Positions 1-4,715 of a stretch of 6,334 nucleotides of DNA are shown piece by piece (the first letter of the stretch is position 1; each line of letters opens with the position of its first letter). Source of the stretch: Pseudomonadota bacterium (lineage in GTDB: Bacteria; Pseudomonadota; Gammaproteobacteria; Steroidobacterales; Steroidobacteraceae); contig JAPTUI010000155.1 in the NCBI GenBank assembly GCA_028067895.1, forward strand, positions 1-6,334, read 5' to 3'. Below the pieces are notes generated by a model, which saw only the letters and a list, made by a program, of their open reading frames with translations, did not search any database and was not told the DNA's origin. Position numbers and translations under genes: made by a program.

Positions 1-1
1 T

Positions 2-874
2 TATGTCGATCGCAGCAGGCTGCGCCGGCTCAAGGTGGTGGTCAACCCCGGCAACGGCGGAGCGGGGCTTGCGATCGATGCGCTCGAGCCGCACCTGCCG
101 TTCGAGTTCATCAAGGTCAACCACGCGCCCGACGGGACCTTCCCCAACGGCATTCCCAACCCGATGCTCGAGGAGAACCGCGCGGCCACCGCCGAAGTGG
201 TGCGCAAGAGCGGGGCGGACGTCGGGCTCGCGTGGGACGGCGATTACGACCGCTGCTTCTTCTTCGACGAGCACGGCACCTTCATCGAAGGGTATTACCT
301 GGTCGGTCTGCTCGCCGAGGTGTTCCTGAAGCGCGAGCGCGGCGCGCGCATCGTGCACGATCCGCGTCTGACCTGGAACACCATCGACGTCGTGCGCGAA
401 CACGGCGGTACGCCGGTGTTGTGTCGCTCGGGGCATGCGTTCATCAAGCAGAAGATGCGCGAAGTGGACGGCATCTACGGCGGAGAGATGAGCGCGCACC
501 ATTACTTTCGTGCGTTCTCCTACTGCGACAGCGGCATGATCCCCTGGCTGGTGGCCCTGCAGGTGATCGCCGAGCGCGGGCCGCTCTCGGCGCTCCTCGG
601 GGAGCGCATGCGGCGCTTTCCGGCGAGCGGGGAAATCAACCGCAAGCTCGCGACCGACGCGCGCTCGATTCTCGAGCGCGTCCAACGGCACTACGCGAAG
701 AGCGCGCTCGCCGTCGATCATACCGACGGGCTGTCGATGGAGTTCGCCGAGTGGCGCTTTAACCTGCGCGGCTCCAACACCGAGCCGCTGGTGCGATTGA
801 ACGTCGAGAGTCGCGGCAGCGAGGCGCTGATGCGCGAGAAAACCGAGGAAGTGCTGAAGCTGATCGATGCGTGA
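2..874 (+). CDS. manB: Phosphomannomutase (CpsG/ManB type), 5'-truncated by window edge
   Basis: Converts mannose-6-phosphate to mannose-1-phosphate in the cytoplasm, the step before GDP-mannose, which feeds exopolysaccharide, LPS and capsule sugars. The visible 290 residues read in frame from base 2 to TGA at 872-874. Family members such as E. coli CpsG have about 456 residues, so roughly the first 165, including the catalytic phosphoserine loop, lie to the left of the window. Seen here: the metal-binding loop DGDYDR (visible residues 79-84), the sugar-recognition loop GEMSAHHYF (161-169) and the C-terminal phosphate-binding loop RGSNTEP (256-262), in the normal order. Long stretches match remembered CpsG wording (HDPRLTWNT, GHAFIK, CDSGMIPW), which favours the CpsG/ManB branch over the AlgC-type bifunctional mutase. 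The GTG/ATG codons inside the fragment are internal, not starts. No frameshift is seen. No clear terminator follows. Confidence 0.95.
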   Translation, partial: YVDRSRLRRLKVVVNPGNGGAGLAIDALEPHLPFEFIKVNHAPDGTFPNGIPNPMLEENRAATAEVVRKSGADVGLAWDGDYDRCFFFDEHGTFIEGYYLVGLLAEVFLKRERGARIVHDPRLTWNTIDVVREHGGTPVLCRSGHAFIKQKMREVDGIYGGEMSAHHYFRAFSYCDSGMIPWLVALQVIAERGPLSALLGERMRRFPASGEINRKLATDARSILERVQRHYAKSALAVDHTDGLSMEFAEWRFNLRGSNTEPLVRLNVESRGSEALMREKTEEVLKLIDA

Positions 875-882
875 GTGGCGGG

Positions 883-898
883 TGTGAGCGGCGTCACA
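883..898. promoter_or_regulatory. Perfect CRP/Vfr-type dyad upstream of the bactofilin operon
   Basis: TGTGA, six bases, TCACA: an exact match to the core CRP consensus, extended by one further G/C pair on each side (882 and 899). It lies 9 bp after the manB stop and 98 bp before the bactofilin ATG, so it could control the bactofilin unit. I see no convincing -35/-10 pair at the spacing CRP would need. The dyad could also fold as a weak 7-bp hairpin, but no T-run follows, so a terminator is unlikely. The sequence match is direct; the binding protein is inference. Confidence 0.45.
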
Positions 899-995
899 CT
901 GACGGTGTCGTCGCTTAAAGACACTGGTTCTCGCGCGCTGATCGAGGTACCGTGCACAGGACTGACTTCAGCTACCCGAACATCTGGGGGTTCTC

Positions 996-1508
996 ATGGC
1001 GTTGTGGAAAGATTCAAACTCTCCGAGCTCTGGCTTTGCCGGTGGCGCAGCTCCTGCGGCACCGACGACGCGTGAGTGCGCGCCGAGCATCGCTCCGGTG
1101 CCGGACGCTCCGCGGCGCACCGGGCGCGAGCGTGCCGAAGCGAAGGAGTCCGTGCTCGCCGCCGGACTGACGCTCGAGGGCAAGGTCAACGGCACCGGCC
1201 ACGTCCGCATCGCCGGCCGCTTCAAAGGCGATGTGCACATCGATGGTACGCTCACCCTCGATCCCGGTGCGCGCATCGAGGGGCACGTCAAGGCCGCGAC
1301 CGTCATCGTGGCCGGGGAGCTCATCGGCAACATCGTCGAGGCCGAGCAGGTCGATCTGCGCGAGGGCGGGCGGATCGAGGGCGACATCAAGGCCGGCTCC
1401 TTCACCGTCGCCTCCGGGGCTCGCATGCGCGGCAAGGTGGAGTTCGGCTGGCACAGCGGTGCCGATGCCGACACCCTGACCGAGTCGGTGATCACCGGTA
1501 CGGTATGA
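996..1508 (+). CDS. Bactofilin (polymer-forming cytoskeletal protein)
   Basis: Bactofilins (formerly DUF583) self-assemble without nucleotide into stiff filaments of right-handed beta-helix subunits. They scaffold cell-shape enzymes, polysaccharide machinery or polar proteins at the inner membrane. This one has 170 residues, normal for the family. Residues 1-50 are a disordered Pro/Ala-rich tail with basic residues near 41-49. From about 52 to 151 comes the beta-helix core with the typical cycle of short G-[KRH]-[VI] and GxIxG turns (LEGKVNGTG, RIAGRFKGDVHIDG, IEGHVKA, GELIGNI, RIEGDIKAG, RMRGKVEFG). A short acidic tail closes it. The hydrophobic N-terminal membrane segment of some bactofilins is absent. 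The ATG at 996 has a G-run (986-990) five bases upstream as a weak ribosome site. Its stop overlaps the start of the next gene. An antisense open frame covers this region but is a codon-bias shadow. Confidence 0.93.
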   Translation: MALWKDSNSPSSGFAGGAAPAAPTTRECAPSIAPVPDAPRRTGRERAEAKESVLAAGLTLEGKVNGTGHVRIAGRFKGDVHIDGTLTLDPGARIEGHVKAATVIVAGELIGNIVEAEQVDLREGGRIEGDIKAGSFTVASGARMRGKVEFGWHSGADADTLTESVITGTV

Positions 1509-1981
1509 ATGCCGCAGCGCGACCGGTGAGCGCGGGTAAGACGCGCGTCTGCCCGCACTGCAAGGCGGTCGTGCTCGAGAGCCTGAGCGTCTGCCCGGGC
1601 TGCCGTCACCACCTGCGCTTCGACGCCGAGGCGGCGCAGCGTCAGGAGGCGGCGATCCGGGCGCTCGAGGTGGAGGGCCAGGTCTGTCACCCGCCGGGGG
1701 AGGATCCCTGCGAGTACAGCATCGTGGTGACGGTGCGCAACGCGAACGGTCAGCAGATTGCCCGCCAGCTCGTGGCGGTGGGTGCGCTCTCGGGCGGCGA
1801 GCACTGCACGGTCGCGCTCGCCGTGGAAGTGCTGCCGACCCGTCTGCCGGAGCTGCCGCAGTCAAAGAGCGAGCCGGTCACTCTTGCGGCCGTGCCCGAA
1901 CCGGTGGCCTCGCCGGCGGCCGGACGGCGGCTGCCGGACGGCACCGTGCTGATGCCGCCGGGGATGAAGCCGAAGCGTTAG
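1505..1981 (+). CDS. Small zinc-ribbon protein coupled to bactofilin
   Basis: 158-residue cytoplasmic protein of unknown function. The N-terminal part is a zinc ribbon: CPHC (16-19) and CPGC (30-33), ten residues apart, followed by HHLRFD. Residues 54-110 form a predicted beta-rich domain (LEVEGQV, YSIVVTVRN, RQLVAVGALSGGEHCTVALAVEV) that resembles a small beta-sandwich. The tail (about 111-158) is Pro/Ala-rich and ends in basic residues. No signal peptide or membrane segment is seen. The start ATG (1505-1507) lies inside the bactofilin stop (ATGA overlap). I chose it over much longer same-frame starts because it gives the ribbon at the N-terminus and because the upstream frame is only an Arg-rich shadow of the bactofilin. 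There is no separate ribosome site, so translation is probably coupled. The pairing suggests it acts with the bactofilin, as partner or assembly factor; this is inference. Confidence 0.85.
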   Translation: MNAAARPVSAGKTRVCPHCKAVVLESLSVCPGCRHHLRFDAEAAQRQEAAIRALEVEGQVCHPPGEDPCEYSIVVTVRNANGQQIARQLVAVGALSGGEHCTVALAVEVLPTRLPELPQSKSEPVTLAAVPEPVASPAAGRRLPDGTVLMPPGMKPKR

Positions 1982-3777
1982 AACTGTCGCTCGGTCTGTA
2001 CCAGGAACTGCACTCGCTTGATGTTCGAGCCTCCGTCGAGCGGGAAGGCCAGATCGATGTGGATCACGTTGCCGAAGGCGGTGCGCGCGTTGCCGAGCCG
2101 CAATCCGAAGCCGGCGTCCTTCAATAACCCGAGGCTCGGTTGCGCCAGGGGCGCGCGGCCCCAGGTGCGGCCCATGTCGAAGAAGGCCGCCGCGCCGACG
2201 CGAAACAGCCGGAACGGATACCAGTTGCTGAACCAGCGCTCCTCGAGCGTAAACAGCGCTCGCGCCGTGCCGTCCTGGTAGCGCAGCGGGTAGCCGCGCA
2301 GGCCGCTGTCCCCACCGAGCAGGATCTGGTTGTCCAGATCGAGCCGCCGTCCCGCGGCGGCGGTCACCGCGGTGTAGAGCAGCCACTGTGCCCCCTGCTC
2401 GGCGTAGTTCACGACGCTCAGATTCAGCACGCCGTTCTCGAGCGTGCCGTGCAGCAGCCGTCCGGAGAAGCTGCTCGAGACCAGTAGCGTGTCCCCGTGC
2501 GGCAGCACGTAGCCATCTCCGGTGGTGAACGTGAAGGGTATTTCCGTGCGGCTCGAGCCGAAGCCCCGCCCTGCCCAGCCGACCCGTCCGGTGAAATAGG
2601 CGCCGAGATCGAAATCCTCGGTGCGGTCGATCTGGTTGTGGTTGCGCAGCTTCGCATATTCGTCCTGCACCAGATCGAACTCGAGCCACGGGTAGATGAA
2701 CCGGCGGTTCACCGGCAGCAGCGTCGGACCGCTCCACAGCGAGCTCGGCGCGAAGTGGTGCTCATCGTAGGTCCAGCCCACGCTGAAGCGCCGGCTCCAG
2801 CCGTGCACCAGTCCCCGCGACCAGCCGAGGTAGCCCTGCAGCTGGCGGGTGTGCTCGGAGAATCGGTCGATGATCTGGCCCCGATCGTAGAGCGGCTGGT
2901 CGAAGGTCGTGTCCGTGAGCGACAGGCCGCCGGCGTGGCGCGTCTCGAGCGCGTAGAACGGCCGATTGATGATCAGCTGGCGCATCCGCCCATCGCTGAG
3001 GTTGCCGTAGGTGGCCGACACGGTGGTCCAGCCGTCGAACAGATGTCCGTTGGAGACCGAGATGTCCGACTCGCTGCGGTCCACCGAGTGCAGGTGCTTC
3101 AGCGCCAGCTCCGTGCCCGTCCCCAGGACGTTCAGGACCTCCAGCTGCACCCCGGTGCGGCTCTTGCCGCCGCTGCGCGAGAAGTCGAAGCCCGGATTGA
3201 GGGTCCACACGTCCCGCGTGGTCACGAGCACATCGACTTTGCCGTCGTGATAGCGGATCGGGCGGATCGAGGCGTCGTAGAAGTACGGATCGGCGCGCAG
3301 CAGCCGGGCCGACTCGTCGATCAGGTGCGCCGAGAAGCGCTCGCCGCTGTGAAACAGCAGCTGCTTGCGGATCAGGCTGCGCCGGGTGCGCCGATGCAGG
3401 CGGTTGGCCAGCCTGAAGAGCGCGTGGTCATCCTTGGGGTTGTGCAGATTGAAGATGTTCTTGTTGTGGATGATGATCCGGCCGATCACCGCCCCGCGGC
3501 GCTCGAGCTCGGCATCGGAGGGTAGGGGGGGCGCACGCGCCGATCTGCGCTTCGTGACTACCCGTGCGCTCGAGGAGTGCGCTGGCGCCGCCGGGCGGGC
3601 GAGCGCGCGCGGGCAGACCCACTGCAGTCCCAGAGTCGCGGCGGCCGCCAGCAGAGGCGCAGCGCACCAGGCTCGAGCGGCCGCTACGGTCAATACGTGC
3701 GCCACGCCGCGTCGGTGGGAGTGCCCAGTGCGCTCCGTCGGCGCGCTTGCGTGCTGGGTCGAGGGTCCGGGCTGCAC
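1978..3777 (-). CDS. Outer-membrane barrel protein, Omp85/BamA-like surface antigen family
   Basis: 599-residue predicted outer-membrane protein. Residues 1-60 hold a basic leader and a hydrophobic Ala/Leu core ending in RALA, a plausible signal-peptidase site after about residue 60. A Pro/Ser/Arg linker follows, then one POTRA-like module at about 97-190 (GRIIIHNKNIFN ... LLRADPYFYDASIRPIRYHDGKVDVLVTTRDVW, cited in parts). From about 195 to the end are alternating amphipathic strands. The motif GGDSGLRGY (488-496) corresponds to the conserved (V/L)RG(F/Y) lock motif of the Omp85 superfamily, and the protein ends in Phe, as Bam-recognised barrels do. BamA has five POTRAs and TamA three, so this is neither; one POTRA is nearer to D15-like orphans or lipase-fused barrels, though no enzyme domain is present. 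Start: GTG at 3777 with GGAG seven bases upstream. An in-frame GTG at 3705 would give a shorter leader but lacks a ribosome site. Confidence 0.85.
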   Translation of the reverse strand: MQPGPSTQHASAPTERTGHSHRRGVAHVLTVAAARAWCAAPLLAAAATLGLQWVCPRALARPAAPAHSSSARVVTKRRSARAPPLPSDAELERRGAVIGRIIIHNKNIFNLHNPKDDHALFRLANRLHRRTRRSLIRKQLLFHSGERFSAHLIDESARLLRADPYFYDASIRPIRYHDGKVDVLVTTRDVWTLNPGFDFSRSGGKSRTGVQLEVLNVLGTGTELALKHLHSVDRSESDISVSNGHLFDGWTTVSATYGNLSDGRMRQLIINRPFYALETRHAGGLSLTDTTFDQPLYDRGQIIDRFSEHTRQLQGYLGWSRGLVHGWSRRFSVGWTYDEHHFAPSSLWSGPTLLPVNRRFIYPWLEFDLVQDEYAKLRNHNQIDRTEDFDLGAYFTGRVGWAGRGFGSSRTEIPFTFTTGDGYVLPHGDTLLVSSSFSGRLLHGTLENGVLNLSVVNYAEQGAQWLLYTAVTAAAGRRLDLDNQILLGGDSGLRGYPLRYQDGTARALFTLEERWFSNWYPFRLFRVGAAAFFDMGRTWGRAPLAQPSLGLLKDAGFGLRLGNARTAFGNVIHIDLAFPLDGGSNIKRVQFLVQTERQF

Positions 3778-3784
3778 CGCATCA

Positions 3785-3788
3785 CTCC
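3785..3788 (-). promoter_or_regulatory. Ribosome binding site deciding the GTG start of the barrel protein
   Basis: On the minus strand the bases read GGAG, seven bases before the GTG at 3777. A nearby minus-strand ATG (3782-3780) is out of frame. This site favours the longer leader over the in-frame GTG at 3705. Confidence 0.55.
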
Positions 3789-3970
3789 ACTACCTCTCAC
3801 GTGACGAATCCGGTGAACACTGTACAGGCCGGCTGGCCGAGCGGACAGTGCGGCATACCGCCAGGCGCAGAATCTCCGGTCGGGGCCCATCGTTGCGTGG
3901 CTCGGCCCGCGCCCAGGCTTACGCTCGGCCGTGACGCGAACGCGCCCGCGAGCGAGTCCGGTGACGGAGG

Positions 3971-3986
3971 TCGGCGCGCGCGCCGA
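3971..3986. repeat. 16-bp perfect GC palindrome
   Basis: TCGGCGCGCGCGCCGA is its own reverse complement. It sits in the untranslated gap upstream of both divergent genes, about 200 bp from the barrel-gene start. It may be a protein site or merely a product of GC-rich composition, since its centre is a CG alternation. Confidence 0.5.
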
Positions 3987-4040
3987 TGTCCCCCGCCCGC
4001 AGACGGTCGGACTGCGCCCGCGCATCGCTTCTCGGCATGG

Positions 4041-4059
4041 TCGGACGGCCACCGTCCGA
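4041..4059. repeat. Inverted repeat, 8-bp stem with 3-base loop
   Basis: TCGGACGG, CCA, CCGTCCGA. On the + strand it is followed by a weak T-rich stretch (4060-4071), so a weak terminator is conceivable, but no gene on that strand ends here. A protein-binding dyad is an alternative. Confidence 0.4.
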
Positions 4060-4260
4060 TTGGTGATATTTCGGTCACGACACACACTTACTTTTAGCGT
4101 CGATGTATCTGCCTGCGGTGCGGCGCGGCGCTCGGGCGCGTCGTCTCCGAGCCGGTGTCGGTTCCCTTTACAGGGTGGCGCCGCGCCGATCGCGCTGCGC
4201 TTCGGTGGAAAGACGGCGCGCGCGTGATGTTTCGCTACGGGCGGCCACTAAGCAAAGACA

Positions 4261-4282
4261 GGCGGTGTGCATATACACCGCT
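4261..4282. repeat. Inverted repeat with short T-run, terminator-like
   Basis: GCGGTGT (4262-4268) pairs with ACACCGC (4275-4281) around a six-base loop GCATAT. A G-T and an A-T pair can extend the stem, and TTTT follows at 4282-4285. It has the shape of a short Rho-independent terminator on the + strand, but no gene upstream would use it, so an operator dyad is as likely. Confidence 0.4.
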
Positions 4283-4364
4283 TTTGGTCAGATTCGAGTC
4301 GCTCAAGCGTGCTTCATGGTCGGTGTCGATCGTGGGCTGCCGTGTCGTGTTCAAAAATATAACA

Positions 4365-4401
4365 GTCAGGAGAGTGTCGTCGATGCGGCGACACTCCTGA
4401 C
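4365..4401. repeat. Strong imperfect inverted repeat with core dyad, candidate enhancer site
   Basis: Left arm 4365-4379 and right arm 4389-4401 pair over 13 bp with one two-base bulge (GTCAGGAG, AG, TGTCG against CGACACTCCTGAC) around a nine-base loop. The inner dyad AGTGTCG, nine bases, CGACACT (4373-4395) resembles the spaced palindromes bound by Fis-type helix-turn-helix domains of sigma-54 activators. It lies about 230-250 bp upstream of the predicted start of the sigma-54 transcript. On the minus strand it is followed by a T-rich run (4363-4352), so a terminator for an unseen small RNA is a second reading. Confidence 0.45.
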
Positions 4402-4562
4402 GCCACGCATTGCGCCGCTTCGGCAGTCGCCGTTGCGACGAGCGTGGCGCTTTACATTTCAACATTGATCTCATCGACTGCGCATACACCAAGTGTTGTG
4501 TTGTGTCGGGTATTTTTACTACGCGAGCGATGTTACCGGAGTAATGTCCGCGAATTATCATG

Positions 4563-4575
4563 TAACTGATTGATG
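4563..4575 (-). promoter_or_regulatory. IHF-like site upstream of the sigma-54 promoter
   Basis: On the minus strand the bases read CATCAATCAGTTA, which matches the IHF consensus WATCAANNNNTTR at all but the first position. It is 21 bp upstream of the -24 box, roughly -59 to -47 from the predicted transcript start. That is where IHF commonly bends DNA between an enhancer and an RpoN promoter. The IHF consensus is loose, so a chance match is possible. Confidence 0.4.
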
Positions 4576-4595
4576 CGTGTGCGATCTCATCGTGA

Positions 4596-4611
4596 TGGCA
4601 CGGGGATTGCT
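4596..4611 (+). promoter_or_regulatory. Sigma-54 (RpoN) -24/-12 promoter for the repeat protein
   Basis: TGGCACGGGGATTGCT fits the RpoN consensus TGGCACG-N4-TTGCW at every fixed position. The invariant GG (4597-4598) and GC (4609-4610) are correctly spaced. The flanks also fit (CGTG before, T at 4614 after); only the base just before the T of the -24 box departs. Transcription would begin near 4622, giving a leader of about 94 bases ahead of the ATG at 4716. RpoN promoters need an ATP-hydrolysing enhancer-binding protein bound upstream. Confidence 0.75.
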
Positions 4612-4704
4612 TGTTGGCGAATGCACTGCGGACACTGTTGAGCGCATGGATGTTGGTGTGTGCGCTTCCGTCATCTGCAGGCAGGTCGAGATCTCGTCAA
4701 TCAC

Positions 4705-4708
4705 GGAG
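4705..4708 (+). promoter_or_regulatory. Ribosome binding site of the repeat protein
   Basis: GGAG ends seven bases before the ATG at 4716, ideal spacing. It supports that start and reading frame over the overlapping shadow frames. Confidence 0.65.
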
Positions 4709-4715
4709 CATCCCT

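Larger units (their letters stand above)
3778..4715. other. 938-bp gene-free divergent intergenic region
   Basis: Lies between the 5' ends of two divergently oriented exported-protein genes. I find no convincing gene in it: the open frames present on either strand are Arg/Ser-rich, lack ribosome sites and match no family I know. The left part (to about 4230) is as GC-rich as the genes; the right part (about 4240-4580) is visibly richer in A/T. It holds a 16-bp perfect palindrome (3971-3986), three hairpin-forming inverted repeats, a cluster of GTGTCG half-sites, an IHF-like site and a sigma-54 promoter, listed separately. No tRNA or other RNA gene could be recognised. Confidence 0.7.

Noticed and set aside
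968..1865. Long minus-strand open frames opposite the bactofilin and zinc-ribbon genes
   Set aside because: Arg/Ala/Pro-rich translations with no recognisable domain; the plus-strand proteins are clear family matches.
2497..3525. 342-codon plus-strand open frame opposite the barrel gene
   Set aside because: Frame shadow of a GC-rich gene; the minus-strand protein has the lock motif, terminal Phe and signal peptide.
3827..3890. tRNA-like string TGGCCGAGCGG suggesting a Ser/Leu tRNA D-arm
   Set aside because: No acceptor stem, anticodon arm or T-arm (GGTTCGA-type) could be found at the right distances on either strand.
4063..4078. CRP-like GTGA...TCAC pair
   Set aside because: The spacer is eight bases instead of six.
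3931..4561. Several 90-130-codon open frames on both strands in the intergenic region
   Set aside because: No ribosome sites, basic low-complexity composition and mutual overlap; nothing resembles a known protein.
4533..4561. Possible sigma-70 promoter TTACCG-N17-TATCAT
   Set aside because: The -10 is good but the -35 matches only three of six; the adjacent RpoN promoter explains the gene much better.
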